From Bacteroidia bacterium (GTDB taxonomy: Bacteria > Bacteroidota > Bacteroidia > B-17B0 > Aurantibacillaceae), in the NCBI GenBank assembly GCA_026414605.1, contig JAOAIP010000005.1, positions 1 to 45,277 of the forward strand: DNA of 45,277 nt, read 5' to 3'. The notes below the pieces were generated by a model. The model saw only the letters and a list, made by a program, of their open reading frames with translations, was not told where the DNA came from and ran no database searches. Position 1 is the stretch's first letter; every line of letters begins with the position of its first letter. Positions 24,925 to 35,724 of the stretch are shown one piece after another. The position numbers were made by a program, and so were the translations under genes.

Positions 24925-27165
24925 ATGTTGAAGAGGTTTGTCATAGTTATATTTTGTCTTTTGATATTTTTTAAAACGAATGCTACGCATATTGTAGGAG
25001 GAGAAATTTATTATGATTATCTTGGAAATAATCAGTATAGAATTACGTTAAAAGTGTACAGAGATTGCTACAATGGGATTCCGCCATTAGATAATCCTGC
25101 TCATATTGATATTTTTGATAAGTTTGGAAATATCGTAAAGGCATTGAATGTTCCATTAATGTCTTTAGTATCTGTTCCGCCGAGCATTAATAATTCTTGT
25201 ATTCAAGCCCCTAATACAGTTTGTGTAGAAGAAGGGACTTATCAATTTGTAGAGACCTTGCCACCTTTGAATGGAGGTTATTATATTGTTTATCAAAGGT
25301 GTTGTAGGAATAATACGATATTAAATTTAGTAGTGCCCGGAAGTATAGGGGCTACTTATTGGGAACACATTCCGGGACCAGAAGTAGCACAGCCCAATAG
25401 TTCTCCACGATTCAAAAATTTTCCACCTATCTTTATATGCAATGGTCTTAATATCAATTTTGATCATTCTGCCACAGATCCGGATGGGGATATATTGTTA
25501 TATTCTTTATGTAGTGCATTTAATGGATTAGATGCGTGTTGTCCAGTTTTAAATGGTACTGCTTATACGCCATCCACGGGAAATTATTGTAATTCTCCAC
25601 CGCCATCTTGTCCTTCTGATTATCCGCCACCACCGTATACGAATGTGCCTTATATTTCGCCCTATTCAGGAACGTATCCTATGGCTTCAAATCCTGCCAT
25701 TAGCATTCATCCAAATACAGGATTATTAACAGGAAATCCTACATTAAATGGACAATGGGTAGTAAGTGTTTGTGTAAGTGAATATCGCAATGGACAATTG
25801 ATTGGCGTTCATCAAAGAGAGTTTCAATTTAATGTAGTTACTTGCACCGTTACCGTAGTGAGTGCGATACAAGATCAAACGCAAAAGTGCAATGGATTAA
25901 CAGTGCAATTTCTCAATCAAAGTATAGGATCAACTACTTTCTTTTGGGATTTTGGAGATCCTACTACATTAGCAGATACTTCTCATTTGTCCAATCCTTC
26001 TTATACTTATCCCGATACAGGAATGTATCAAGTTACACTCATTGCAAACCCCAACAAGCCCTGCAGTGATACTTCTAAAAAAACATTTTATGTATATCCA
26101 AAGTTTAATCCTACTTTTTCACCACCACCTGCACAATGCTTGACAAACAATAGTTTTTCTTTTAATGTAGGGGGAACGTATTCGAGTTATACTACTTTTC
26201 AGTGGAATTTTAGTTCTAATGCAACGCCATCTGTTTCTACAATGTCTGCACCAACTAATGTGCAGTATGATACATCTGGTTATTTTCCTGTAACTGTTAC
26301 AATTACTCAACAACCTTGTGATACTATTTTATCGGGCAATGTAGAAGTAATTCCACCGCCTGAAATTAGTGCAACGCCCATAAGTGCAACAACCTGTGTA
26401 AATAATGCTATCCAATTACAACTTACTACAAGTCATTTAAAAAATCCTGTTTATCAATGGTATTTTAGTAATGGAAGTGTTTCAAAAGATAGTATTCCTA
26501 CTGTCTCTTTTAATACAGCAGGTGTTTATAGTTATTCTGTATTCATTCAAAGCAATGGAGTATGCACGGCTACTTTTAATATCAATGCAGTTAATAGTAT
26601 CACGGTGTATCCTAATCCTGTGGCAGATTTTGTCTTTTCACCCACTATCACTACGATATTTGATCCAGATATTTTATTTACGGATAATAGTCAAAGTGGA
26701 AATTATGAAAGTTTTAGTCCTTCTATCCTTCAATGGAAATGGACATTAGAAGATGGAACTATATTAAACGATGTAAAGCAGTTTATACATACTTATGCAA
26801 ACTATGGAGAATATTATGTGAGTTTAGAAGTTACCAATACTTATGGATGCAAAGATAAAGTGAGAAAAAAAATTACCATTTTACCTGAATATAGATTTTG
26901 GGTGCCCAATGCTTTTACGCCCAATAATGATGGTTTGAATGATGTCTTTTTGCCAATTGTATATGGAGTAGAAAATTATGTGTTAGAAATTTATGATAGA
27001 TGGGGAGAAAAAATTTTTCATACAGATAATGTCAAACAAGGATGGGATGGCTATTACAAAGGTGTTTTATGCAAAGAAGATGTGTATGTATGGAAAATCA
27101 ATTTTAAGAATGTGATTAGTAGAAGACAAGAAGAACATTTAGGACACGTTACATTAATACGATGA
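24925..27165 (+). CDS. Large PKD-repeat surface protein with gliding-motility C-terminal domain
   Basis: A 746-aa secreted adhesin-like protein. It has a signal peptide (residues 1-20, ending KTNA) and an N-terminal Cys-rich domain, HIVGGEIYYDYLGNNQYRIT onwards, common in Bacteroidota surface proteins. Several PKD-type repeats follow (about 305-650; for example VQFLNQSIGSTTFFWDFGDP and SLEVTNTYGCKD). The CHU_C/type B T9SS signal ends the protein: FWVPNAFTPNNDGLNDVFLP, then YDRWGEKIFHTDN and KGVLCKEDVYVWKI. It is expected on the cell surface or secreted, in adhesion or gliding. Operon partners are not seen. Confidence 0.88.
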   Translation: MLKRFVIVIFCLLIFFKTNATHIVGGEIYYDYLGNNQYRITLKVYRDCYNGIPPLDNPAHIDIFDKFGNIVKALNVPLMSLVSVPPSINNSCIQAPNTVCVEEGTYQFVETLPPLNGGYYIVYQRCCRNNTILNLVVPGSIGATYWEHIPGPEVAQPNSSPRFKNFPPIFICNGLNINFDHSATDPDGDILLYSLCSAFNGLDACCPVLNGTAYTPSTGNYCNSPPPSCPSDYPPPPYTNVPYISPYSGTYPMASNPAISIHPNTGLLTGNPTLNGQWVVSVCVSEYRNGQLIGVHQREFQFNVVTCTVTVVSAIQDQTQKCNGLTVQFLNQSIGSTTFFWDFGDPTTLADTSHLSNPSYTYPDTGMYQVTLIANPNKPCSDTSKKTFYVYPKFNPTFSPPPAQCLTNNSFSFNVGGTYSSYTTFQWNFSSNATPSVSTMSAPTNVQYDTSGYFPVTVTITQQPCDTILSGNVEVIPPPEISATPISATTCVNNAIQLQLTTSHLKNPVYQWYFSNGSVSKDSIPTVSFNTAGVYSYSVFIQSNGVCTATFNINAVNSITVYPNPVADFVFSPTITTIFDPDILFTDNSQSGNYESFSPSILQWKWTLEDGTILNDVKQFIHTYANYGEYYVSLEVTNTYGCKDKVRKKITILPEYRFWVPNAFTPNNDGLNDVFLPIVYGVENYVLEIYDRWGEKIFHTDNVKQGWDGYYKGVLCKEDVYVWKINFKNVISRRQEEHLGHVTLIR

Positions 27166-27205
27166 GGTTTTTTAATTTTAATTAAAGGTTTTGTTTAATT
27201 ATTGT

Positions 27206-27715
27206 TTAATAATCTTCTAATTTTATCTTTGAGTTAATAATGTTGTATATTTTATTTGTATGAGAATTTAATTCTTTCCACTGATCAATAGATCTAAAAG
27301 AACACGAATACTGAGCACAATCTTTATTAATAGTTATTTTTAAATTACCAACATAACATGTTACTTTACTATCAACTCTTGGGCTTTGCAAAAAAATGCT
27401 ATCAATTAAGTTATATATTAAATCTCTTTCAGATTTTGACAGAAGAAATGTCGTATCTTTGGTGCAAATAATATCGGCTTCAAAACCACCTTCATTTTCG
27501 TATTCATAATAATAAATATGACAAGAATCTTGGTTAGGTATGATGATCTTTTGATGATCTGTTTCAATTGTTATAATATCGTAAGATTTATCTTTATTAT
27601 TAATGGTAATACTATTGTTTTTATTGGTATTAGTATGCGAATTTTTACATTGAACTATAAGTAAAATAAACGTTATTGTAACGACTAATGTGTATGTGAG
27701 ATTTTTAATAATCAT
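27206..27715 (-). CDS. Hypothetical lipoprotein linked to methylmalonyl-CoA mutase
   Basis: A 169-aa protein of unknown function. The signal peptide (about 1-22, LLIVQC) gives lipidated Cys23. A Ser/Asn/Lys-rich linker follows, then a region with several Cys residues (DSCHIYYYEYE, TCYVGNLKI, CAQYSCSF). I recognise no domain. It starts 3 nt after the mutB stop, so it is probably on the same transcript, but nothing in the protein suggests a role in B12 metabolism. Confidence 0.7.
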   Translation of the reverse strand: MIIKNLTYTLVVTITFILLIVQCKNSHTNTNKNNSITINNKDKSYDIITIETDHQKIIIPNQDSCHIYYYEYENEGGFEADIICTKDTTFLLSKSERDLIYNLIDSIFLQSPRVDSKVTCYVGNLKITINKDCAQYSCSFRSIDQWKELNSHTNKIYNIINSKIKLEDY

Positions 27716-27718
27716 AAT

Positions 27719-29845
27719 TTACTCTTTAAAATGTTCCAACAAATACTCCAATAATTTCCTTGCAGATACAGTGTTTGAAGTGCCGGGACCAAAAATGAAT
27801 TTTACGCCCGCATTGTATAAAAATTCATAATCTTGTGGAGGAATCACTCCGCCGGCTACTACTACTATGTCTTCTCTGCCGTATTTTTTAAGTTCTTGTA
27901 TGGCTTGTGGAATGAGGGTTTTATGCCCTGCAGCCAAACTTGAAATAGCCAAAACATGAACATCGTTTTCTATGGCTTGTTTAACGGCTTCTTCGGGGGT
28001 CTGAAACAATGGTCCAAGATCTACGTCAAAGCCCATATCAGCATACGCCGTGGCTACTACTTTAGCCCCACGGTCGTGTCCATCTTGTCCTAATTTGGCT
28101 ATCATTATTCGGGGGCGTCTGCCTGTTTGTTCTGCAAACTTATCCGATAATTTCAAGATTTCTTCTATTTCTTTTTTGTCGGTAGAAGCATTCATATATA
28201 CACCAGTTAATGTATTCGGTCTTGCCTGATAGCGTCCATACACTTTTTCAAGAGCATAGGAAATTTCGCCTAAAGTGGCTCGTCTTCGGGCGGCAATGAT
28301 GGCTAATTCCAATAAGTTTCCTTGTCCTGTTTGAGCAGCATTTGTGAGTTGTTGGAGGGCTTCTTCAACGGCTTGTTGATCTCGTTCTTGTTTGATTTTT
28401 TGTAGTCGGGCTATTTGTTGATTTCTCACTTTGGTATTATCTACTTCTAATATATCTATTTTGGTTTCTTCATTTACAATGTAATCATTGACGCCTACAA
28501 TAACATCTTTCCCACTATCAATACGGGCTTGCTTGGCTGCTGATGCTTCTTCAATTCGTCTTTGGGGGAGTCCTTCTAAAATGGCTTTTGTCATTCCACC
28601 CAATTGTTCTACTTCTTGAATAAGTTCCCATGCTTTGTGGGCTAATTGATGTGTAAGATATTCTACATAATAAGATCCGCCCCATGGGTCAATGACTTGT
28701 GTAATGTTGATTTCGTTTTGTAAAATCAATTGTGTATTTCTTGCAATGCGAGCGCTAAAGTCGGTTGGCAAAGCCAATGCTTCGTCCAAAGAATTGGTAT
28801 GTAAACTTTGTGTATGTCCTAATACAGCGGCTAATGCTTCAATGGCTGTACGAGTGATGTTATTAAATGGATCTTGGGCGGTCAAACTCCATCCACTGGT
28901 TTGGCAATGCGTACGGAGAGCCATCGATTTGTCGCTTTGAGGATGGAATTGCTTGACAATTTTTGCCCACAACATTCTTGCGGCACGCATCTTGGCAATT
29001 TCCATAAAATAGTTCATTCCTATGCCCCAAAAGAACGAAAGCCGCGGCGCAAAGTCATCTATTTTCAAGCCCGCTTTAAGCCCTGTACGAATGTATTCTA
29101 ATCCATCGGCTAAGGTATACGCCATTTCAATATCGGCAGTAGCACCGGCTTCTTGCATATGATAACCACTAATGGAGATGGAATTAAACTTGGGCATATA
29201 CTTGGCTGTGTAAGCAAATATATCTCCAATGATTTTCATAGAAGGTTCGGGTGGATAGATGTAAGTGTTTCGCACCATAAATTCTTTGAGAATATCGTTC
29301 TGAATGGTGCCACTGAGTTGATGTTGTTTGACACCTTGTTCTTCTGCGGCTATGATGTAAAAGGCCATTATTGGCAATACAGCCCCATTCATTGTCATTG
29401 ACACACTCATTTGGTCAAGGGGAATTTGATCAAAAAGAATTTTCATATCTTCCACGGTGTCAATGGCTACGCCGGCTTTTCCAACATCTCCAACTACACG
29501 TGGATGATCGCTGTCATATCCACGATGGGTGGCTAAATCAAATGCAACGGATAATCCTTTTTGACCTGCGGCTAAATTTCTTCGGTAAAAAGCATTACTT
29601 TCTTCGGCAGTGCTAAATCCCGCATATTGACGAATAGTCCAAGGACTTTTGACATACATACTGGAATAAGGTCCACGCAAAAATGGTGGTATGCCTGCGG
29701 CAAATCCAAGATGTTCAGCATCTTGAATGTGTTCTTTTGAATGATAGTTGAAAATAGGGATGTTTTCTGCAGTTTGAAAAGATATTTCATTTTTTAGTTC
29801 AAAGTTATTGGATAAATGTACGGATGTTGAAAATTTTTTTCTCAT
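27719..29845 (-). CDS. mutB: Methylmalonyl-CoA mutase large subunit
   Basis: The adenosylcobalamin-dependent enzyme interconverting succinyl-CoA and methylmalonyl-CoA, used in propionate metabolism. The 708-aa chain holds the TIM-barrel catalytic domain ([20 protein letters not shown] near 60-80; [12 protein letters not shown]) and a C-terminal B12 domain with the axial-ligand motif DGHDRG (His590), followed by [10 protein letters not shown]. Its small partner starts upstream with a 5-nt gap. The lipoprotein follows 3 nt downstream. Confidence 0.96.
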   Translation of the reverse strand: MRKKFSTSVHLSNNFELKNEISFQTAENIPIFNYHSKEHIQDAEHLGFAAGIPPFLRGPYSSMYVKSPWTIRQYAGFSTAEESNAFYRRNLAAGQKGLSVAFDLATHRGYDSDHPRVVGDVGKAGVAIDTVEDMKILFDQIPLDQMSVSMTMNGAVLPIMAFYIIAAEEQGVKQHQLSGTIQNDILKEFMVRNTYIYPPEPSMKIIGDIFAYTAKYMPKFNSISISGYHMQEAGATADIEMAYTLADGLEYIRTGLKAGLKIDDFAPRLSFFWGIGMNYFMEIAKMRAARMLWAKIVKQFHPQSDKSMALRTHCQTSGWSLTAQDPFNNITRTAIEALAAVLGHTQSLHTNSLDEALALPTDFSARIARNTQLILQNEINITQVIDPWGGSYYVEYLTHQLAHKAWELIQEVEQLGGMTKAILEGLPQRRIEEASAAKQARIDSGKDVIVGVNDYIVNEETKIDILEVDNTKVRNQQIARLQKIKQERDQQAVEEALQQLTNAAQTGQGNLLELAIIAARRRATLGEISYALEKVYGRYQARPNTLTGVYMNASTDKKEIEEILKLSDKFAEQTGRRPRIMIAKLGQDGHDRGAKVVATAYADMGFDVDLGPLFQTPEEAVKQAIENDVHVLAISSLAAGHKTLIPQAIQELKKYGREDIVVVAGGVIPPQDYEFLYNAGVKFIFGPGTSNTVSARKLLEYLLEHFKE

Positions 29846-29850
29846 AATGA

Positions 29851-31191
29851 CTAAATTTGATTTTCAAAATATTCTGCCAATCTCTTGTATTTTAAGGCAT
29901 TTGGAGTGGATGAATGTTGTAATGAGTAATAAAATTGATTTTTCTTTTCTTGATTGGGTAAAGGATATTTGTTAATTCCAATGAGTATTTTTTGGGTATC
30001 AATGTATTCTTTTAATTGTTTTTCAAAGGAGTTTTGGATGTCTTTTTGAATGACAGCATTTTCAAGCAAAGGTATAAGACCTTGTTGTTTTTCAATTCTT
30101 AAAAACTGCTGATATGCTTTTTCTACAAGGGCTTGCGTATAATTTTCTACATAAAAACTACCAAGTGCTGTTTCAGCCGTTTTGCTCAAATAACTTTCTT
30201 CTCGCATAATGATTAGTTGATTTCTTGCCATTCGTAGGGAAAAATCTGATATTTTATTAAAAGGATAATCAAACGGCAAAATACTAATAGAATTAGCACC
30301 ACCAAATATCGCACTCATTGATTCAGTAGTGGTGCGAATGATGTTGTTGTAGATGTCAAGATAACTTTTATTCATCAAAGTAGTTTGTGCGTGAATGTGA
30401 ACATTAGCGGTGTGGTTGTATTCTTTGAGTAAATGATGAATTAAAATTCGTAATGATTTAAATTTTGCAATTTCAGTAAAAAATGAATATCCAACAGAAA
30501 GTTGAAGATGAATGTCTTTGTATTTTGAAAGTTGATTTTTGGTGTCAAGATAAAAAAGGTATTCATTGAGATGAGCAAGAGTGTATGCTAATTCTTGAAT
30601 AACGTTACATCCGCTTTCTTTGTATAATGAGGCATTGACGGGAATATGATTAAGATGGTGTAATATCTCAAAATCCTTTTCTTGAGAAAGATGCCATTCA
30701 CCAAAATAAGTGTATAAAAAAATAGGGTCAATGTTTATGAAGCAATTTTTTTGTTGAGTAAATTCATTATTGGATAAATAAATATCTTTGTGTTTTTCTA
30801 ATAAATCAAAGGTATCAAAGGAAATATGGATATTAGAATAAATGTGTGGAAGTGAGATATTATTAAATACTTCTGAATAATGGATAGGATGAAAAAAATT
30901 TAATGCGATACCTGTAGCCCCGCCGTTTAAGGATGTAATAAGATGTTCGTTGAGTTCTTCTGCAGAATGATTTTCAGTGGGAATAAATTGTGTGATTTCC
31001 CAGTTTTGATGATGATAAGTAGGAGTGATAGCAAGGTTTTGGATGTGTTCTTGATTGTAAAATGGACGAATATCAAGACCTTCGGGGGTGTGCCAAAAGA
31101 GTTCTTGTATAGAGGTGATTTTAAGGTCTTTGAGAATTTTTTCTTCCCATTCTTTGGCTGATACAGGTTGAAATTCTGAAAATAATTTCAT
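29851..31191 (-). CDS. mutA: Methylmalonyl-CoA mutase small subunit, short form
   Basis: The 446-aa partner of MutB. It resembles the barrel domain of the family ([36 protein letters not shown]) but lacks the B12-binding DxHxxG motif and the whole C-terminal domain. Classical actinobacterial MutA is about 640 aa with a degenerate B12 domain, so this is the short form found in many Bacteroidota. It is structural rather than catalytic. No cobalamin riboswitch is visible in the 110 nt upstream. Confidence 0.9.
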   Translation of the reverse strand: MKLFSEFQPVSAKEWEEKILKDLKITSIQELFWHTPEGLDIRPFYNQEHIQNLAITPTYHHQNWEITQFIPTENHSAEELNEHLITSLNGGATGIALNFFHPIHYSEVFNNISLPHIYSNIHISFDTFDLLEKHKDIYLSNNEFTQQKNCFINIDPIFLYTYFGEWHLSQEKDFEILHHLNHIPVNASLYKESGCNVIQELAYTLAHLNEYLFYLDTKNQLSKYKDIHLQLSVGYSFFTEIAKFKSLRILIHHLLKEYNHTANVHIHAQTTLMNKSYLDIYNNIIRTTTESMSAIFGGANSISILPFDYPFNKISDFSLRMARNQLIIMREESYLSKTAETALGSFYVENYTQALVEKAYQQFLRIEKQQGLIPLLENAVIQKDIQNSFEKQLKEYIDTQKILIGINKYPLPNQEKKNQFYYSLQHSSTPNALKYKRLAEYFENQI

Positions 31192-31302
31192 AGTGAAGGA
31201 TATTTAATTATTTGGATAAGATTGTTGAACCGAGTGAAGCAAGTTGTTTTGTATTAAATTATTTATAATTAGTATCAGTGTATTTGTGATGTAGGTTTAT
31301 GT

Positions 31303-31827
31303 TTATAAAAATTGAGTGGCTTCTTTTTTTAAGTATTCAAGGGCTATTTCGTGTGGTAACTTTTTATCCAGAGAACTTGCAAGGTTAATGATAGTGAGAG
31401 ATAATTCGTTGCTTGAGTTTTCGGGGGGAACTTTAGAATAAGCAATGTTAATGAGTTTGATAGTTTCTTCTTTGGCTGTTTTAATCAGTTCCCAAGCCCC
31501 GCTGGACATAAATAATTGTTGAGAAAGATTGTGTTCGTATTCTTGTTTAATAGTTTGAATAAGTGCGTGATGAAGTTGTTTATTGGTCATATTGGGTTTA
31601 TTGACACGAACTACTAAAGAATTAGGATTTAATCGTTCTAAAAAAATCACCATTCTTTCGTATGCTTGAATTTTCATTGGGGTAGTTTGTTGTGTAATAG
31701 ATTTTCTGATTTCTAATTCTCTTCTTTTTTCTTCGGATTTCAAAAATTCTTTGATGACTAAATAAATGATGGCGGCTGTCAATAAGGAGGGTAAAATAAT
31801 TTGTAATAATTGAATCCAAACGTTCAT
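31303..31827 (-). CDS. Small membrane-anchored protein (DUF7935-like)
   Basis: A roughly 174-aa protein from ATG 31827 (MNVWIQLLQIILPSLLTAA), which makes more sense than the longer start 45 nt upstream. An N-terminal transmembrane helix (about 6-27) is followed by a charged linker (KSEEKRRELEIRKS) and a helical soluble domain (MKIQAYERMVIFLERLNP). This pattern is seen in Bacteroidota proteins of unknown function. I recognise no catalytic motif and cannot assign a role. Confidence 0.7.
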   Translation of the reverse strand: MNVWIQLLQIILPSLLTAAIIYLVIKEFLKSEEKRRELEIRKSITQQTTPMKIQAYERMVIFLERLNPNSLVVRVNKPNMTNKQLHHALIQTIKQEYEHNLSQQLFMSSGAWELIKTAKEETIKLINIAYSKVPPENSSNELSLTIINLASSLDKKLPHEIALEYLKKEATQFL

Positions 31828-31960
31828 AAAAATTTTTTGCTGAAAGTTACAAACAAAAACAAGATATAGCAAGTAAGAAAGAAGGGTGATGCAATGGGGT
31901 TGTTGATAAATTGGCTATTTTATATTTTTTTCCTTTAATTTGCTCAAAAAATAATTAAAT

Positions 31961-34519
31961 ATGCTGGAGAAAATCAATTCTAATTGGAAAGTAGCAAGTT
32001 TAGCAGCCATTGTAGTTTTTATCGTTGTTACGATAATGTATTTTAAGCCAATGTATTTTGAAGATAAAGTTTTACAACAAGGCGATATTTTGAGACATAA
32101 GGCAATGAGTAAGGAAATAATGGATTATAGAGAAAAATACCATAAAGAACCGCTTTGGACGAATTCAATGTTTAGCGGAATGCCTGCTTATCAAATTTCA
32201 ACAGAATATAGTGGAAATTGGTTGTCTTTTTTAGATAAGTTATTTAAGGGATTTTTAATACATCCTTCGGGGTATTTGTTTTTGTATGGTTTTGGATTTT
32301 TCATTTTACTAATAGTGTTAAGAGTGCCTTATTTATTGGCTATTTCGGGGGCATTGGCGTATGCTCTTTCTTCTTATTTTTTAATTATCATAGAAGCAGG
32401 ACATAATTCTAAAGCCAATGCAATAGGGTATATGCCTTTGGTAATAGCGTCTTTGATATTGTTATTTAAGAACAATCAATGGATAGGATTTTTACTTTCT
32501 ACATTATTTTGGGCACTTGAAATCAATGCCAATCACCTTCAAATCACTTATTATTTGGTGTTTTTAGTGTTTATTTTTTGGGCGTATTGGTTGTATGAAG
32601 CATTTTTATCAAAGCATTTGAAGCCCTTTATTCAACGTTCTGTTTTGCTTGGTGTATCCATTTTTTTAGCAGCATTGCCGAATATGGGTAATTTACTAAC
32701 GACTTATGAATATGGAAAATATTCTACTCGTGGTAAAAGCGAATTGACAATAGGTCCTGATTTGAAGCCCAATACAAGTATTAAAACTACGGGTTTGGAT
32801 AAGGACTATGCTACACAATGGAGTTATGGTATTGGTGAATCGTTTAGTTTTCTAATTCCTGATTTTAAAGGAGGAGCATCTCAATCTATTGCTAATGCAG
32901 ATCCTGATGCATTAAAAAAGATACCTTCTGAAATGCGAGAAGTGATAGGCAGTCAGTCCGCTTATTTTGGACCACAGCCATTTACAAGTGGTCCTGTGTA
33001 TTTGGGTGCCATTGTCGTGTTTTTGATGATTATCGGATTTTTTGTTGTGCCCAAAGAATGGAAAATACCTTTATTGATTGTTTTAGTGCTATCGCTTTTT
33101 TTAGCGTGGGGGAAAAATTTTATGTTATTAACGGATATATTTATGGATTATGTGCCAGGGTATAATAAATTTCGTGCTGTTTCAATGATATTGGTTTTAC
33201 TTGAATTTGCAGCACCTTTAATGGCTGTGTTGTCTTTGCATTATTTAAGTCAAAATTGGAATAAATCAATTATCATTGGAAAAAAACAAATCACAGTAGA
33301 AAAGTTAGTAGTATGGAATTTTGTGATTGTTGGAGGTTTCTGTTTATTCAATTACTTAATGCCTGGATTATTTAATTCCTTCAAAGCCCCTGACGAAGAA
33401 GCAATATTGTTAAGTGAATACACTAAGGCAGGATATCCAAAAGAAGAAGTTAGCAAATTTATTCAACAAATGATGCCACATCTTGAAGAAGCCCGAAAAA
33501 ATATTGTCAAATCGGATGCTATAAGGTCGTTTATATTTATTACTTTGATGTTTGTGTTTTTGTGGGCTTATATAAAGAAAAAAATGAATGCATCTCTATT
33601 GTTTTTGGCTTTTGGGACTTTTACAGCCATTGATTTATACACAGTAGATAGAAGATATTTTGGAGAAAATGCATTTGTGCCTAAATCCAGTGTTCAACAA
33701 TTGTTTGTTCCTTCACCTGCAGATGAATTGATTTTAAAAGATACTACAAAATACTATCGTGTATTAAATTTAGCCACTAATACTTTTAATGATGCAAATA
33801 CTTCTTATTTTCATAAGTCAGTAGGAGGTTATCATGGGGCTAAATTAAAGAAATATCAAGAGTTGATAGATTTTCATTTAAGTAGAGAAATACAAAGATT
33901 TTATCAAATGTTGAATCAAATAGGTGGCAATGATAGTTTAATAGAAACACAAGTGCTTCCGTCTTTACAGGTGATTAATATGTTGAATACAAAGTATATT
34001 TTATTACCTATCAAATCAGGAACTATACCAATGCCTAATGTGACGGCAAATGGTAATGCGTGGTTTGTTAAAGACATTATCACTGTAGCAAATGCCGATA
34101 GTGAAATCGTGAAATTATATTCTATCAATACCAAGACACAAGCCGTTATTCAGCAAAAGAATAAATTACCAGAAATTAAAAATTCCTATTCAGGAGTAGG
34201 AAAAATTTATCTAACAGAATATGCACCCAATGAGTTAAAATATACTTCTATTTGTGATGAAGAACAATTTGCCGTATTTTCAGATATTTATTATCCAAAA
34301 GGATGGAATGCATACATTGATGGAAAATTGCAACCGCATACTTGTACGAATTATGTATTGAGAGGAATGATTATCCCCAAAGGTACACATCGTATTGAGT
34401 TTAAGTTTGAACCAGAATCCTATAAAATTGGCAATACTATTGCTTATGCAGGTTCTATTATTGTTTATGCTATCTTGATTGTAAGTATATGGATGTTGTG
34501 GAAACAAATCAAAAAATAA
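31961..34519 (+). CDS. YfhO family integral membrane protein
   Basis: An 852-aa polytopic protein of the YfhO family (GT-C-like fold). The N-terminal half has about ten hydrophobic helices. The conserved loop LWTNSMFSGMPAYQIS (about 67-82) and the C-terminal FSDIYYPKGWNAYIDGK are hallmarks. YfhO proteins in Firmicutes help glycosylate lipoteichoic acid; the role in Bacteroidota is not settled, but lipid-linked sugar transfer to envelope glycans is likely. It is followed by coaBC, whose start overlaps its last 31 nt. Confidence 0.88.
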   Translation: MLEKINSNWKVASLAAIVVFIVVTIMYFKPMYFEDKVLQQGDILRHKAMSKEIMDYREKYHKEPLWTNSMFSGMPAYQISTEYSGNWLSFLDKLFKGFLIHPSGYLFLYGFGFFILLIVLRVPYLLAISGALAYALSSYFLIIIEAGHNSKANAIGYMPLVIASLILLFKNNQWIGFLLSTLFWALEINANHLQITYYLVFLVFIFWAYWLYEAFLSKHLKPFIQRSVLLGVSIFLAALPNMGNLLTTYEYGKYSTRGKSELTIGPDLKPNTSIKTTGLDKDYATQWSYGIGESFSFLIPDFKGGASQSIANADPDALKKIPSEMREVIGSQSAYFGPQPFTSGPVYLGAIVVFLMIIGFFVVPKEWKIPLLIVLVLSLFLAWGKNFMLLTDIFMDYVPGYNKFRAVSMILVLLEFAAPLMAVLSLHYLSQNWNKSIIIGKKQITVEKLVVWNFVIVGGFCLFNYLMPGLFNSFKAPDEEAILLSEYTKAGYPKEEVSKFIQQMMPHLEEARKNIVKSDAIRSFIFITLMFVFLWAYIKKKMNASLLFLAFGTFTAIDLYTVDRRYFGENAFVPKSSVQQLFVPSPADELILKDTTKYYRVLNLATNTFNDANTSYFHKSVGGYHGAKLKKYQELIDFHLSREIQRFYQMLNQIGGNDSLIETQVLPSLQVINMLNTKYILLPIKSGTIPMPNVTANGNAWFVKDIITVANADSEIVKLYSINTKTQAVIQQKNKLPEIKNSYSGVGKIYLTEYAPNELKYTSICDEEQFAVFSDIYYPKGWNAYIDGKLQPHTCTNYVLRGMIIPKGTHRIEFKFEPESYKIGNTIAYAGSIIVYAILIVSIWMLWKQIKK

Positions 34520-35724
34520 ATTCGTCAAAAAAGCGTGTATTAATAGGTATTACAGGCGGAATCGCTGCCTATAAAATACCTTTGCTCATACGATTATTGG
34601 TTCAAAATAACTATGAAGTAAAAGTTATTGTTACAGAGTCGGCTCAACATTTTGTTACTATTGAAACATTATCCGTATTGTCTAAAAATATTGTATACAA
34701 AGATTTTTTCAATGAAAAATACGAGTGGAATAACCATATTCATTTAGCAGATTGGGCAGATATAATGCTTATCGCACCTGCTACAGCTAATACATTAGCA
34801 AAATTGGCTTATGGGTATTGTGATAATTTGCTATTGGCTACTTATTTATCTTATACTAAAAAAGTAATCATTGCCCCTGCAATGGATGCAGAAATGTGGG
34901 AGCATCCAACGGTGCAAGAAAATATAAAGACACTCAAAGAACGAAAAAATAATATCGTATTGCCTGTTGAATATGGAGAATTAGCCAGTGGAATAAAAGG
35001 ATGGGGAAGAATGGTAGAGCCCGATTTTATTTTCAATGTTATTCAAAAAGTTATTTTCAAAGCCAATCAGTTCAATAATAAAAAAGCATTGGTAACAGCC
35101 GGTGCTACTTATGAGCCAATAGATCCAGTGCGATTTATCGGAAATAGAAGTTCAGGTAAAACGGGCATTGCCATTGCAGAGGAATTAGCACAAAGAGGTG
35201 GTGAGGTTTATCTGATTTATGGACACATTCAAGTGCCTTTGCCTCATCATCCAAATATCTATCCCATATTTGCGGGCACAGCACAAGTAATGTATGATGC
35301 TTGTGTGAAGTATTTTGGTGAGGTTGATTTAGCCGTGCTTTCAGCAGCAGTTGCTGATTATACTGTTGAAAATGTCGCAACATCCAAAATTAAAAAGGAA
35401 AATGATAATTTAGTTTTGCATTTAGCCAAAACCAAAGATATTCTTAAAACATTAGGAGAACAAAAGAAAACACATCAACTTTTAGTGGGCTTTGCTCTTG
35501 AAACAGAAAATGTAATAGAGAATGCGTATAAAAAATTGATTCTTAAAAATGCAGATATTATTTTCGCCAACATCTCATCTGCTGAAAATCCTGCTTTTAA
35601 TGTTGATGAAAATGAATTAATAGTTATTTCAAAAGATGGAATTTCAAAATCACTTGGCAAGCACAAAAAGTATATTTTAGCAGAAAAAATTGTAGACGAG
35701 ATTGCCGATCAATTGAAAAAGTAG
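34489..35724 (+). CDS. coaBC: Bifunctional phosphopantothenoylcysteine decarboxylase / phosphopantothenate-cysteine ligase
   Basis: Two steps of coenzyme A synthesis. The CoaC (FMN) domain has ITGGIAAYK, catalytic His in HIHLADWAD (H83), IAPATANTLAK and APAMDAEMW. The CoaB domain has TAGATYEPIDPVRFIGNRSSGKTGIA. The ELASGIKGWGRM segment carries Ser167 where E. coli Dfp has the active-site Cys (ACG...GRM); I recall Ser in other Bacteroidota too. The only in-frame ATG, 34489, lies inside the 3' end of the YfhO gene (31-nt overlap), suggesting coupled translation. Its stop abuts that of the converging lipoprotein gene, with no intervening base. Confidence 0.93.
   Translation: MDVVETNQKINSSKKRVLIGITGGIAAYKIPLLIRLLVQNNYEVKVIVTESAQHFVTIETLSVLSKNIVYKDFFNEKYEWNNHIHLADWADIMLIAPATANTLAKLAYGYCDNLLLATYLSYTKKVIIAPAMDAEMWEHPTVQENIKTLKERKNNIVLPVEYGELASGIKGWGRMVEPDFIFNVIQKVIFKANQFNNKKALVTAGATYEPIDPVRFIGNRSSGKTGIAIAEELAQRGGEVYLIYGHIQVPLPHHPNIYPIFAGTAQVMYDACVKYFGEVDLAVLSAAVADYTVENVATSKIKKENDNLVLHLAKTKDILKTLGEQKKTHQLLVGFALETENVIENAYKKLILKNADIIFANISSAENPAFNVDENELIVISKDGISKSLGKHKKYILAEKIVDEIADQLKK

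Noticed and set aside
31192-31302. Possible cobalamin riboswitch before mutA
   Set aside because: Searched by eye for the conserved B12-box and paired stems; the region is plain AT-rich DNA with no such structure.
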